The notes under the pieces: generated by a model
Databases searched by the model: none
The model's input: the letters and a program-made list of their open reading frames with translations, nothing else
Told to the model about the DNA's origin: nothing
Assembly (NCBI GenBank): GCA_030065125.1
Contig: JASJDM010000016.1
Coordinates: forward strand, 1 to 52,327
DNA: 52,327 bases
Direction of reading: 5' to 3'
Source: Lysobacterales bacterium
GTDB taxonomy: Bacteria; Pseudomonadota; Gammaproteobacteria; Xanthomonadales; SZUA-38
Shown: piece by piece, positions 24,582 to 37,016 of the stretch
Position numbering within the stretch: the stretch's first letter is position 1
Layout: the number at the start of each line of letters is the position of its first letter
Made by a program: the position numbers and the translations under genes

Positions 24582-25816
24582 CAGTGATTCCCATCAGGCG
24601 TTGTCGACGCTTCCTCAATCGGCCGTGAAGCATACCAGACTGCGATGAGGTTCCGTTCTTCTTCGGTGATCGTGGTCAGATTAGCAAGCGGCATGAATCG
24701 GGTGACCACGGTGGTCTGGTGGATCTGGTCTGCCCACTGGTTGATGTCAGAAATGGTGTCCAGGCGCACGCCCTTGGGGGCCACCGGTGACGTGGGATGC
24801 GTCGGCGCCGCCGAATGGCAGGTCCGGCAGCGATCATTGACGATGGCCTGGATGACCGCTGTGCTGACGCCCTGGCCCGGCGATTCCGACACCCCAGACG
24901 GCATGTGCTGGACTCGGGGCGCCATGGCGGCACCCAGCCCCAGGACAACAAGCAGGGCCGCCAGCAACAGCCCTGGGCGGGACCGCCCGGAGTTGCGCAG
25001 ATTGAAAAAATGCCGCACCAGGGCGCCGGCCAGGAACAGCAGCAGCAGAACCAGCCAGTTCCAGCGGTGGGTGTAGGTCATGGGATAGTGACTGCTCAGC
25101 ATGACGAACAGCACCGGCAGCGTCAGGTAGTTGTTGTGTACCGAGCGCTGTTTGCCGCGCAATCCTGGACCCGGATCCGGCGTTTCCCCCCGGGAAAGGG
25201 CGTCCACCATCTTACGTTGTCCCGGAATGATCACCATCAGCACGTTGGCCGCCATGATGGTGCCCAGCATGGCACCCATCTGCATGAACGCCCCCCGCCC
25301 GCTGAACAGCTGGGACAATCCGAAAGCGAGGCCGGCCAGCAACAGCAGACCCACTGCAGCAATGCCGGCGTCGCCCAGCGGGCTGCGGCATAGCAGGTCA
25401 TACGCCAACCACCCCGCCAGCAGCAGCAGCAGGCTCCAGGAGACCGCAGCGCCTGGGGACATGGGATTAATCTCTGGATCAACCAGGTAAAGCCCGGCAT
25501 TGAGGTAGTAGGTCACCACCAGCAGAGCAAACCCGGTCAGCCAGGTGCTGTAGGCCTCCCATTTGAACCAGTGCAGCGTCTCGGGCAGCCGTGGCGGCGC
25601 CACCTGATACTTCTGGGCGTGATAGAAACCGCCACCATGCACCGACCACAGGTCACCGTCCACGCCGTCGTCTTCCGGATCCACCGGCGGACGATGCAGC
25701 CGCGCGTCCAGCCAGATGAAGTAAAACGACGAGCCGATCCAGGCGATTCCGACGACAAAATGGCTCCAGCGCAACAGCAGGCTCAGCCAGTCCAGCAGGT
25801 AGGCGTCCAGGTTCAC
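24581..25816 (-). CDS. puuD: Urate hydroxylase PuuD (membrane-cytochrome c type)
   Basis: Membrane-bound urate oxidase of 411 residues, unrelated to classical uricase. The N-terminal integral domain (about 1-300, eight or so helices) has LRWSHFVVGIAWIGSSFYFIW and HGGGFYHAQKY, typical of PuuD. The C-terminal periplasmic cytochrome c has Cys330, Cys333 and His334 in CRTCH and a probable axial Met375 in RFMPLANLT. It oxidises urate to 5-hydroxyisourate and passes electrons to the respiratory chain. The start is GTG, overlapping the xdhB stop (GTGA). The symbol puuD is also used for the unrelated gamma-Glu-GABA hydrolase at 38405-39190. Confidence 0.93.
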   Translation of the reverse strand: MNLDAYLLDWLSLLLRWSHFVVGIAWIGSSFYFIWLDARLHRPPVDPEDDGVDGDLWSVHGGGFYHAQKYQVAPPRLPETLHWFKWEAYSTWLTGFALLVVTYYLNAGLYLVDPEINPMSPGAAVSWSLLLLLAGWLAYDLLCRSPLGDAGIAAVGLLLLAGLAFGLSQLFSGRGAFMQMGAMLGTIMAANVLMVIIPGQRKMVDALSRGETPDPGPGLRGKQRSVHNNYLTLPVLFVMLSSHYPMTYTHRWNWLVLLLLFLAGALVRHFFNLRNSGRSRPGLLLAALLVVLGLGAAMAPRVQHMPSGVSESPGQGVSTAVIQAIVNDRCRTCHSAAPTHPTSPVAPKGVRLDTISDINQWADQIHQTTVVTRFMPLANLTTITEEERNLIAVWYASRPIEEASTTPDGNH

Positions 25817-28101
25817 TGCCGGACGCTCGCCACCGCCTGCAGTATGCGCTCCGGCGTGGCCGGAGCGTCCAGCTGCACCCGGCCTGGTCCGGCCGCGGAA
25901 ACCGCATCCTTAATCGCCTCGAATACCGAAATCGCCAGCATAAACGGCGGTTCACCCACCGCCTTGGATCGGTAAATGGTGGCCTCGGAGTTCTCGCTCC
26001 AGGCGGCGATCTCCACGTAAAACTGCTCGGGCCAGTCAGTGACCGTTGGAATCTTGTAGGTCGAAGGCGCGTGGGTGGTCAGACGGCCGCTGTCGTCCCA
26101 GCACAGCTCCTCGCAGGTCAGCCAGCCCACGCCCTGGATGAAGCCGCCTTCGATCTGGCCCAGGTCCAGGGCCGGGTTCAGTGACTTACCCACGTCGTGC
26201 AGGATGTCCACCCGCAGCAGCCGGCTTTCCCCGGTCAGGCAGTCGATGGCCACCTCGGATACCGCAGCGCCGTAGCAGAAGTAGTAAAACGGGCGACCCT
26301 GCAGCGTATTCGGATCGTAGTCGATTTTGGGCGTCTTGTAGAAACCCGTTGACGACAGCGACACCCTAGCCAGGTAAGCCTGATCCACCAGCTCTTCAAA
26401 GCCCAGCTGGTGCTCCCCGGCCTGGACCATGCCGTTCTGGTACCGGATCTGGTCCTCGGGCACGCCATACCGGTCGGCGGCAAAGCAGGTCAGGCGGTCG
26501 CGCAGGGTCCGGGCGGCATTGTAGGCCGCCATGCCGTTGAGGTCGCTGCCGGCAGAGGCAGCGGTCGCCGAGGTATTGGGTACCTTGCTGGTGTCGGTGG
26601 CACTGCAGCGAATCTGATCCACACCGACCTGGAACACCTCCGCCACCACCTGGGCCACCTTGGTGAACAGGCCCTGGCCCATTTCCGTGCCCCCGTGATT
26701 CAGCAGAATGCTGCCATCCCGGTAGATATGAATCAGCGCACCGGCCTGGTTGTAGTGGCGCGCGGTAAATGAAATGCCAAACTTCACCGGAGTCAACGCC
26801 AGCCCCTTCTTGATCTCCGGATTGGCCTGGTTGAACTTCGCCACGGCCTGGCGCCTGACGGCGTATTGCGACGATTCGGACAGCCGCCTGATGACTTCCG
26901 GCGCGATGTTGTCTTCCACCGTCATGCCATAAGGCGTCACGTTGCGATCGTCCTGGCCATAGAGGTTGCGCAGCCGCACCTCCAGCGGGTCCAGGCCCAG
27001 GTGCCGGGCAATGTCACCCATGACGTGTTCAATCCCCACCATGCCTTGGGGACCGCCGAAGCCGCGAAACGCCGTATTGGACGCCTTGTGGGTTTTCAAT
27101 CGCCGTGACTCGACGCGAATGTGCTCAAGAAAATAACAGTTGTCGGCGTGAAAGATCGTGCGCGCGTTGACCGGGCCGGACAGGTCAGCCGACCTGCCAC
27201 AATCCGAGCTGTAGCGGATATCGATGCCCTGGATCATTCCGGACTCGTTGAACGCCACCCGGTAATCCACCTGGTAGGGATGGCGCTTGCCGGTTACCGT
27301 CATGTCATCGTCGCGGTTGAGGCGAAGCTTCACCGGTCGGCCGGTCTTGTACGCCGCCAGGGCGGCCAGGCAGGCAAACAAAGCGGGCTGGGTTTCCTTG
27401 CCGCCGAACGCCCCGCCCATGCGACGACAGTGGACCATCACATCCTTGGATTGCAGCCCCAGGGCTTCCGCCACCAGGTGCTGGACCTCGGAGGGGTGCT
27501 GGGTGGACGCGTGGATGACAAAGTCCCCATCGTCTCCAGGCAGCGCCAGGGCCACCTGCCCCTCCAGGTAAAAATGGTCCTGGCCGCCAATGGAAAACCG
27601 GCCGGACAGCACCTGGTCACCGGCCGCCAGGGCCTCGTCGGGATCGCCGCGCACCAGCGTCTGAGGTGGCACCACCTCCGACGACCGATCCAGGGCGTCG
27701 TTAATCTGCAGTACGGGTTCCAGCGACTCGTAGTCGACTTTCGCCAGCCGGGCTGCGCGGCGGGCCTGACCGGCCGTTTCCGCCACCACGGTAAACAGGA
27801 CCTGCCCAACATACTCCACCGTGTCCTCAGCCATCAGTGGATCGTCAGCCAGTATCGGGCCGTGGTTGTTACGGCCCGGGATGTCGTCCACGGTCAGCAC
27901 TGCCACCACCCCAGGCGCCGTCCGCACCTGACTCAGGTCCAGATGCTTCAGGCGTGCGTGTGCCTCCTGGCTCCAGCCCACCGCCGCGTGCAGCGTGCCG
28001 CCGGGCAGCGGAATATCGTCGGTGTACTGGGCCCTGCCCTGCACGTGCAGGTGGGCGCTGTCATGGGGCAGCGAGCGGTGTACCGTACTCCGATCCTTCA
28101 C
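25813..28101 (-). CDS. xdhB: Xanthine dehydrogenase, molybdopterin-binding subunit
   Basis: Large catalytic subunit of 762 residues. Molybdopterin signatures include GQDHFYLEGQVALA, MGGAFGGKETQ, TAFRGFGGPQGM (Arg expected to orient the substrate), NHGGTEMGQGL, and the C-terminal KAVGEPPFML containing the catalytic Glu. It oxidises hypoxanthine to xanthine and xanthine to urate. The GTG start overlaps the xdhA stop as GTGA. No xdhC maturation gene is present in the window, so molybdenum cofactor sulfuration must be supplied elsewhere. Confidence 0.95.
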   Translation of the reverse strand: MKDRSTVHRSLPHDSAHLHVQGRAQYTDDIPLPGGTLHAAVGWSQEAHARLKHLDLSQVRTAPGVVAVLTVDDIPGRNNHGPILADDPLMAEDTVEYVGQVLFTVVAETAGQARRAARLAKVDYESLEPVLQINDALDRSSEVVPPQTLVRGDPDEALAAGDQVLSGRFSIGGQDHFYLEGQVALALPGDDGDFVIHASTQHPSEVQHLVAEALGLQSKDVMVHCRRMGGAFGGKETQPALFACLAALAAYKTGRPVKLRLNRDDDMTVTGKRHPYQVDYRVAFNESGMIQGIDIRYSSDCGRSADLSGPVNARTIFHADNCYFLEHIRVESRRLKTHKASNTAFRGFGGPQGMVGIEHVMGDIARHLGLDPLEVRLRNLYGQDDRNVTPYGMTVEDNIAPEVIRRLSESSQYAVRRQAVAKFNQANPEIKKGLALTPVKFGISFTARHYNQAGALIHIYRDGSILLNHGGTEMGQGLFTKVAQVVAEVFQVGVDQIRCSATDTSKVPNTSATAASAGSDLNGMAAYNAARTLRDRLTCFAADRYGVPEDQIRYQNGMVQAGEHQLGFEELVDQAYLARVSLSSTGFYKTPKIDYDPNTLQGRPFYYFCYGAAVSEVAIDCLTGESRLLRVDILHDVGKSLNPALDLGQIEGGFIQGVGWLTCEELCWDDSGRLTTHAPSTYKIPTVTDWPEQFYVEIAAWSENSEATIYRSKAVGEPPFMLAISVFEAIKDAVSAAGPGRVQLDAPATPERILQAVASVRQ

Positions 28102-29603
28102 CCCAGGGCCTCGTCCAGGTCAAACACCCGGTTGGGTTTCGCCCCCGCCTGGGTATCGGCAAAAAATTTGAGCAGCAGGTTGCCGGCCACGATCCTGCGG
28201 TAATCCGCCGTAGCCCGCAGGTCCGAAATGGGTTCAAAGTCCTGCTCCAACGCAGCCATGCCGTGGCGAATCGAGGTTTCCGACCAGGGCTGCCCCTGCA
28301 GTGCATTCTCTGCCCGTTCGGCGCGCTGGGGCACGGCGGCCATACCACCGAAGCAGATATCAATAGTCTGGACGTTGCCACCCGACAGCTGCAGCCGGAA
28401 CGCGCCACACAGGCCGGAGATGTCCTGGTCATAACGCTTTCCGATCTTGTAGGACTGGAAATGACAATTTGGCATTGCCCGGGGCACCCGCAGGGCCGAG
28501 ACGTATTCCCCGGGTTCCAGGGCGGTCTGCTGGTAGCCCAGGTAGAATCGGTCCAGAGGCAGTTCCCGCTGACGGCTGCCCTGACGCAGCTGAAGGACCG
28601 TGCCCAGACACATCAGCGCAGGCATGGAGTCGCCGATGGGAGATCCATTAGCCACATTGCCCACCAGGGTGCCGGCATTGCAGATGGGCGGTGACGCATA
28701 GCGGCGACTGACCTCGGCAAAGCCCGGGTATTCGTCCACCAGCATGGCCAGGGCCTCGGTCAGGTTGGCCCCGGCACCAATAGTCATCCCCTCGTTATCC
28801 ACGGTAATCTGCTGCAGCTCCGGAATGTTTCCCAGGTAAATCACGCGGGGCAGCTCGCGATAGTCTTTGGTCACCCACAGTCCCACGTCGGTGCCGCCGG
28901 CCAGCAGGGTTGCGCCGGGGTTCGCTTCGACCAGGGCGGCCAGTTCGTCCTCGTCCACCGGTGAGAAATAGCGGTCACCCAGTTGCAGGGTTTCGCTGCG
29001 GCGGATGTGGCGCAGTTTCCTCAGCAGATCCTGTTCGCTGTCCAGCAGCTGACGCGGATCCGGTGCCCCGGCAACCCTTCGCCAGTCCGCGTGCTGCGGA
29101 TCAGCCAAGCGGTACATGTCCCGGGCCGCATCGATAATGGGGCGGTACCCGGTGCAGCGGCACAGGTTTCCGGACAGGGCGTGATTGATGTCCTGGCGCC
29201 CCGGGCTGATATCCGACTTGAACAGGGCAAACAGGGACATCACGAATCCGGGTGTGCAGAAGCCGCACTGGGATGCGTGGCAATCCACCATGGCCTGCTG
29301 CACCGGGTGCAGCGAATGCGCGTCAGCCAGGCCCTCCGCCGTCAACACGTACTTGCCGTCAAGGGTGGGCAGAAACTGGATGCAGGCGTTGATGGACCGC
29401 AGCCGGTAGGCCTGGCCGTGAAGTTCGGCAAGCACCACGGTACAGGCGCCGCAGTCTCCTTCTGCGCAGCCTTCCTTGACCGCGGTATGACCAAGCTCCT
29501 CCCGCAGGTACTCCAGCACCGTGGTGGTGGGGTCCTGCACCTGGACCCGCTGCAGCTCACCGTCCAGGAAGAATTGAATGTGATCATCCATAATCTGGCC
29601 CAT
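28098..29603 (-). CDS. xdhA: Xanthine dehydrogenase small subunit (2Fe-2S and FAD)
   Basis: Electron-transfer subunit of 501 residues. The plant-type 2Fe-2S cluster motif is CAEGDCGACTVV at about 43-54, and the second 2Fe-2S domain has SQCGFCTPGFVMS and GNLCRCTGYRPI. The FAD-binding domain starts near 195 with TLLAGGTDVGLWVT, followed by IGAGANLTEAL and SPPICNAGTLVGNVANGSPIGD. Electrons pass from the molybdenum site in XdhB to NAD+. The ATG shares a base with the uraH stop (TGATG). Confidence 0.95.
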   Translation of the reverse strand: MGQIMDDHIQFFLDGELQRVQVQDPTTTVLEYLREELGHTAVKEGCAEGDCGACTVVLAELHGQAYRLRSINACIQFLPTLDGKYVLTAEGLADAHSLHPVQQAMVDCHASQCGFCTPGFVMSLFALFKSDISPGRQDINHALSGNLCRCTGYRPIIDAARDMYRLADPQHADWRRVAGAPDPRQLLDSEQDLLRKLRHIRRSETLQLGDRYFSPVDEDELAALVEANPGATLLAGGTDVGLWVTKDYRELPRVIYLGNIPELQQITVDNEGMTIGAGANLTEALAMLVDEYPGFAEVSRRYASPPICNAGTLVGNVANGSPIGDSMPALMCLGTVLQLRQGSRQRELPLDRFYLGYQQTALEPGEYVSALRVPRAMPNCHFQSYKIGKRYDQDISGLCGAFRLQLSGGNVQTIDICFGGMAAVPQRAERAENALQGQPWSETSIRHGMAALEQDFEPISDLRATADYRRIVAGNLLLKFFADTQAGAKPNRVFDLDEALG

Positions 29604-29953
29604 CAGCTGCCCCGGTAGGTGGAGTAACTCCAGGGAGAGACCAGCAGCGGCACGTGGTAGTGCGCATCGGCATCGGCAATGGAAAACCGGATGGGCACCC
29701 GGTCCAGGAATGCCGGTTCGGGCAATCCCGGCACGCCGGAGAAGTACTGGCCTACATCAAACTCCAGCAGATAGGTACCGACGGTCATCGTGCCAGTCAA
29801 CAGCGGACCGTCACAACGACCGTCGACATTGGTGACCACGCTCAGCAGGTGTTCTTTTTCCGCCGCCGGGCCAATGCGATACAGGTCGATGGACAGCCCA
29901 GCGGCCGGGACCCCGCGCATGGTATCCAGAACGTGAGTGGTGAGTTTTCCCAT
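29603..29953 (-). CDS. uraH: 5-Hydroxyisourate hydrolase
   Basis: Transthyretin-related HIUase of 116 residues. The family ends are exact: N-terminal [14 protein letters not shown] (His7) and C-terminal [11 protein letters not shown], with the YRGS signature that separates HIUases from transthyretin. The central DGRCDGPLL supplies the active-site Arg and [10 protein letters not shown] the second His. No signal peptide. It converts 5-hydroxyisourate from PuuD to OHCU. Confidence 0.96.
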   Translation of the reverse strand: MGKLTTHVLDTMRGVPAAGLSIDLYRIGPAAEKEHLLSVVTNVDGRCDGPLLTGTMTVGTYLLEFDVGQYFSGVPGLPEPAFLDRVPIRFSIADADAHYHVPLLVSPWSYSTYRGS

Positions 29954-29965
29954 GGTTTCCCGTCC

Positions 29966-30946
29966 TTATCCTGGCCGTCCCATCAGCCGCAGCCGGCTGA
30001 TGCCGCCGTCTGGAAACAGGTTGACCCGAACCAGCTGAACCGGCTCGTGATCCAGCAGTTCTGAACTGTACTGCTGCTGGCAATCCGCCGCCAGGGTTTG
30101 CTCAGGCAGCAGCAGTGGCCACTGCGCTGACTGGCGTCCCAGCTCGGACCATTCGATGGCCTCGGGGGCGGCCGCAGCCTGCAGGCTCACGCGGTCCGGG
30201 TAGTTCCCCTTGAACCAGGCGGTATCGACCAGGACCTCTTCCAGCACGGCAGGTCGGGCCAGCCGGATCACGCCCCAGTCGTGTCCGGGTTCCCGGCGCC
30301 GCCGGGTTTCCCAGCCATCGCCCATGTTCAGTCCGGGCCCGGGGGCCAGGATATTGGCCAGCCGGCCATAGTGCTGGTCGTTGCAGGCCAACGCCGCGCC
30401 GCCGTTCAGAATGGCTGCCATGTCGATGAGTTCATCACCCTGGGGCTTTGGCGGATGCAGGCGTCCAAATACGCGCAGCCTTGCCACGCCGCCATCCGGA
30501 AAGATATTCAGGCGCAGATGGGTCCAGGGTCCGGATTCCTTCAGCTCCAGGGCCCGCCGATGGTCACCTTCAAGATCGATCCGCGGCACCAAGGGCTGCC
30601 AGTTCCGATCCGCGGGCAGCGTTTCGTCACTGCAGCACACGTCCACCGATGCCTGGGGCGGGTAGTTTCCGGTGAAATGCCGGGTGTCGATTTCCAGCGC
30701 CTCGACATAGGCGGCTGAGCCCAGGCGAACGACACAGTGATCGTGTCCGCCCCGTCGTCGGCGACGGCTTTCCCAGCCGTCCATCCACTTGCCGTGCTCA
30801 TCGTACCGATCCGGAATAAAAACCGGTTCCGCCGGATCGATGAGCCGCTCCTTGGCAGCAAAGAACTCGTCGCTGGCATACACCACCTCGGCGCCCAACC
30901 GCGGTTCCGCCAGGTTGACCCGGGACTGGAGTGACAGGTCAGCCAT
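29966..30946 (-). CDS. alc: Allantoicase
   Basis: Protein of 326 residues built of two homologous jelly-roll repeats, as in known allantoicases. Repeat 1 carries GWESRRRRRGGHDHCVVRLG and THLRLNIFPDGGVARLRVFG; repeat 2 carries GWETRRRREPGHDWGVIRLA and VRVNLFPDGGISRLRLMG. It hydrolyses allantoate to ureidoglycolate and urea. ATG 30946 (MADLSLQSRVNLAEP) is preferred over a much longer frame that runs back through uraD. It overlaps the uraD stop by 8 bp. Confidence 0.94.
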   Translation of the reverse strand: MADLSLQSRVNLAEPRLGAEVVYASDEFFAAKERLIDPAEPVFIPDRYDEHGKWMDGWESRRRRRGGHDHCVVRLGSAAYVEALEIDTRHFTGNYPPQASVDVCCSDETLPADRNWQPLVPRIDLEGDHRRALELKESGPWTHLRLNIFPDGGVARLRVFGRLHPPKPQGDELIDMAAILNGGAALACNDQHYGRLANILAPGPGLNMGDGWETRRRREPGHDWGVIRLARPAVLEEVLVDTAWFKGNYPDRVSLQAAAAPEAIEWSELGRQSAQWPLLLPEQTLAADCQQQYSSELLDHEPVQLVRVNLFPDGGISRLRLMGRPG

Positions 30947-31439
30947 TTGACCACGCCTCCAGTCTGATGGCGGCAATGCGGTGGATCTGCTGCAGCGCGG
31001 TTTTGAATTCGCGGTCCCGGTCGTTTTCGAGCCGGGTTCGAAACGCCGCCAGGATCTGCCGGCGGTCGAGGCCGCTGACAGCGATGACAAACGGAAATCC
31101 GAACTTCTCATGATAGGCCTGGTTGAGTTGCTGGAATGCCTCGTACTCCTCATCGCTGCACTGGTCCAGCCCGGCGCCGGTTTGTTCCCGGGTCGACGAT
31201 TGCGTCAGCGTCCCCGCTCGTGCCGCCCGTCCCGCCAGGTCAGGGTGCGCCCGGATCAGGGCCAGTTTCCGCTGGTCGCTGGAATGGTCCACCGCGGCCG
31301 CCAGTTCCCGCCGCACGGCTTCCAGGTCCGGCGGGCGACCTTCCCAGGCGGCCTCGGCCACCCATGGAGAGCTTTCGTAAATGGCGCCGAACTGCTGCAG
31401 AAACTCTTCCCGGCCCATACCTGACACATCACCTGTCAT
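30939..31439 (-). CDS. uraD: OHCU decarboxylase
   Basis: 2-oxo-4-hydroxy-4-carboxy-5-ureidoimidazoline decarboxylase of 166 residues. The catalytic His65 lies in LIRAHPDLAG; other conserved stretches are SSTREQTGAGLDQCSDEEY and NQAYHEKFGFPFVIAVSG. It produces S-allantoin. ATG 31439 overlaps the puuE stop as ATGA and is preferred to the ATG at 31502, which lies inside puuE. Confidence 0.93.
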   Translation of the reverse strand: MTGDVSGMGREEFLQQFGAIYESSPWVAEAAWEGRPPDLEAVRRELAAAVDHSSDQRKLALIRAHPDLAGRAARAGTLTQSSTREQTGAGLDQCSDEEYEAFQQLNQAYHEKFGFPFVIAVSGLDRRQILAAFRTRLENDRDREFKTALQQIHRIAAIRLEAWSNG

Positions 31440-32356
31440 CGGACCGGCGCCGGATGGTGTTGCATCCAATGACGGGCAATATCCACCCGGCGGCAAAGCC
31501 ATACCCGGTCGAACTGCTGCACGTATTCAAGAAAGCGGGCCAAAGACGCCAGACGGCCAGGCCGGCCGATAATGCGGCAGTGCAGCCCCACAGACATCAT
31601 GCGGGGCCGTGTTTCGCCCTCCCGGTAAAGCACGTCGAAGGTGTCCCGCAGATAGCTGAAGAACTGGTCGCCGCTGCCGAAACCGCCCGGGACGGCAAAT
31701 CGCATGTCGTTGGCATCCAGGGTGTAGGGAATCACCAGGTGCTGCTGATCAGCAACCTCGGTCCAGAACGGCAGATCATCGTTATAGTCGTCGGCGTCAT
31801 AGAGGAATCCACCGTGCTCCACCACCAGACGGCGGGTGTTGGGCGAGCTGCGACCGGTATACCAGCCCAGCGGCGGCGAACCGGTGAGGCGTTGAATGAT
31901 GTCCACCGCCTGCTCCAGGTGGCGGCGCTCTTCGTCCTCGGCGACATCCTGGTAGTTAATCCAGCGATATCCATGACAGCAGATTTCGTGCCCGGCCTCC
32001 AGCACAGCCTGCACCACGGCCGGATTTCGCTCCAGAGCCATGGCCACGCCGAAAATCGTCAGCGGCACCTGATGCCGGCGAAACAGCTCCAGGATACGCC
32101 AGACCCCTACCCGGGAGCCGTACTCGAAAAGGGACTCCATACTCATGTGGCGTGCGCCCCTGATCTCGGGCGCCATGGTGATGTCCGACAGAAAGGTCTC
32201 GGCACCTGCGTCCCCGTGCAGCACGCAGTTTTCACCACCCTCCTCGTAATTCAGTACAAACTGCAGCGCCAGGCGTGCCGAATCCGGCCATTGGGCATGG
32301 GGTGGATTCGGTCCATAGCCGATCAGGTCACGGGGATAAGGGATCTGCTCAGTCAT
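31436..32356 (-). CDS. puuE: Allantoinase PuuE (polysaccharide-deacetylase fold)
   Basis: Metal-cofactor-independent allantoinase of 306 residues, family NodB/CE4-like. The start MTEQIPYPRDLIGYGPNPP is the standard PuuE N-terminus, so ATG 32356 is used and not the upstream one. Other signatures are FVLNYEEGGENCVLHGD, GHEICCHGYRWINY, GWYTGRSSPNTRRL and YDADDYNDDLPFW. It opens the allantoin ring to allantoate. It is the first gene of the nine-gene minus-strand operon and is divergent from allA across only 48 bp, which must hold both promoters if none lies within the genes. Confidence 0.95.
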   Translation of the reverse strand: MTEQIPYPRDLIGYGPNPPHAQWPDSARLALQFVLNYEEGGENCVLHGDAGAETFLSDITMAPEIRGARHMSMESLFEYGSRVGVWRILELFRRHQVPLTIFGVAMALERNPAVVQAVLEAGHEICCHGYRWINYQDVAEDEERRHLEQAVDIIQRLTGSPPLGWYTGRSSPNTRRLVVEHGGFLYDADDYNDDLPFWTEVADQQHLVIPYTLDANDMRFAVPGGFGSGDQFFSYLRDTFDVLYREGETRPRMMSVGLHCRIIGRPGRLASLARFLEYVQQFDRVWLCRRVDIARHWMQHHPAPVR

Positions 32357-32404
32357 GCAGGCTCCAGCATAGCAAGCAACCTCGCGCAGCGTTAACATCG
32401 GGGC

Positions 32405-35739
<3,335 letters not shown>

Positions 35740-35759
<20 letters not shown>

Positions 35760-36057
35760 ACGACAGCCAGGCCAGCAGGGCCACCACCAGTATCAGCAGC
35801 GGCACCTTGGCCCAGTCTACCTGGTTCGGTACCGGGTCAGCCCGGGCCTGTTCCAGCCAGCGGGATTGAAACGCCTTGACCACCTCTCGGCCGCGCTCGA
35901 AATCCTTATCGTCACGCACCCAGAATGCAGCGTTTCCGATCATCCACTTGCCGGCGCTGGTCTCGTAGTAGTCGATACCCGCTTCGTCGAGCGCCTGACG
36001 GACGCCGTCCAACTCTTCCTCGGGCGCAGATCGTGCGTCAAAGATTCGTTTTCCCAT
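35740..36057 (-). CDS. DUF6164-family single-pass membrane protein
   Basis: Protein of 105 residues. The soluble part has ELDGVRQALDEAGIDYYETSAGKWMIGNAAFWVRDD, the pattern of DUF6164, and the C-terminus has one helix VPLLILVVALLAWLSFSLF. ATG 36057 is used; an upstream in-frame start lies inside the neighbouring gene. Its 3' end overlaps the convergent SpdH-like gene by 20 bp. Function unknown; the ETSAGxW motif may bind a ligand. Confidence 0.72.
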
Positions 36058-36077
36058 GTGGTTTTGTCCGCCGCGGC

Positions 36078-36950
36078 TCAGGCCGGCTGCGGTTCGACGC
36101 CCCCGCCGCCTTTGCCGGTTTCCCCGTGCCACTCGAAGATGTTCAGCTCAATGAATACAAACGCCACCAGCCACATAAAGGCATCCCAGAAGTCCAGGAA
36201 ATCGCCCTTGATTCCCCAGTAAATGGCGCAGGCCAGAAGCACCGAGTACATCAGAACCTTGAGGTACTTGCTGGCCGATACCATGCCGTCGGTCAGGCGT
36301 CCGCGCGGTTGCAGGAATACCTCGATTTCCAGCACCAGCACCACCAGGATCCAGTCCATGGCATTGACGATGTCCACCACCGCCAGGCGGATCGCCTCGG
36401 TCAGCGCCGTGGTGGTGCCAATAATCTGGGTCTCCGCGATCTGGAGCAGCGGCTCTTTGTTGAGCTGCTGGCAGGAGGCGGCGTCGATGGGGATATACTC
36501 ATCCAGGTCTTCGACCCAGGTGAAGTCACTACCAATCAGGCTGCAGGCGTCGTCGATGGCAAAGGGAAGGACCTGGGACACCGTTGCCCATTTGACCCAG
36601 TAGCCATAGCAGGCGTAGACAATGAAGAAGTAACAGACGGCGCGTATACCGAACAGCACCCACCTCAGGGATCCCTCGAGCTTTTCGTCATCGATGACCG
36701 CGGTCTCAAGTTCGAACAACAGCAGCAGGATCACCCAGGCCGCGGTGTCGATGGTGGCCGAATACGCCTCTACCACGTTGCGCCAGCTTACGCCGTCGCT
36801 GAAGATTGCAGCGCTGGCCCGGTAGTCCTCCAGGAAGAACAGGAATACGTTCACCGCAAGCAGCGAGTAAACGGAGTACTTGAACAGGCGATACAGGTTG
36901 TAGGGTTGCCGCCAGGGAGGCCGTACAGCTTCGGTCATTTCCGTTCGCAT
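36078..36950 (-). CDS. Polytopic membrane protein, unknown function
   Basis: Protein of 290 residues with about seven hydrophobic helices (for example YRLFKYSVYSLLAVNVFLFF, DTAAWVILLLLFELETAVID, ALTEAIRLAVVDIVNAMDWI). A periplasmic-looking acidic loop between helices 4 and 5 contains two Cys (DDACSLIG and DAASCQQLN) that could form a disulfide. Negatively charged residues within helices (FELETA, LEIEVF, IELNIFEW) suggest ion or proton handling. No family recognised. The DUF6164 gene follows 20 bp downstream, so the two probably form a unit. Alternative start at MTEAV, 12 bp inside. Confidence 0.7.
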   Translation of the reverse strand: MRTEMTEAVRPPWRQPYNLYRLFKYSVYSLLAVNVFLFFLEDYRASAAIFSDGVSWRNVVEAYSATIDTAAWVILLLLFELETAVIDDEKLEGSLRWVLFGIRAVCYFFIVYACYGYWVKWATVSQVLPFAIDDACSLIGSDFTWVEDLDEYIPIDAASCQQLNKEPLLQIAETQIIGTTTALTEAIRLAVVDIVNAMDWILVVLVLEIEVFLQPRGRLTDGMVSASKYLKVLMYSVLLACAIYWGIKGDFLDFWDAFMWLVAFVFIELNIFEWHGETGKGGGGVEPQPA

Positions 36951-37016
36951 ATCCGGCGGCCGTCAGAAATCGTCATGGGCGGCTGGCAAAGTTTTTCAGA
37001 CCTGGAAGGCTTCCGC

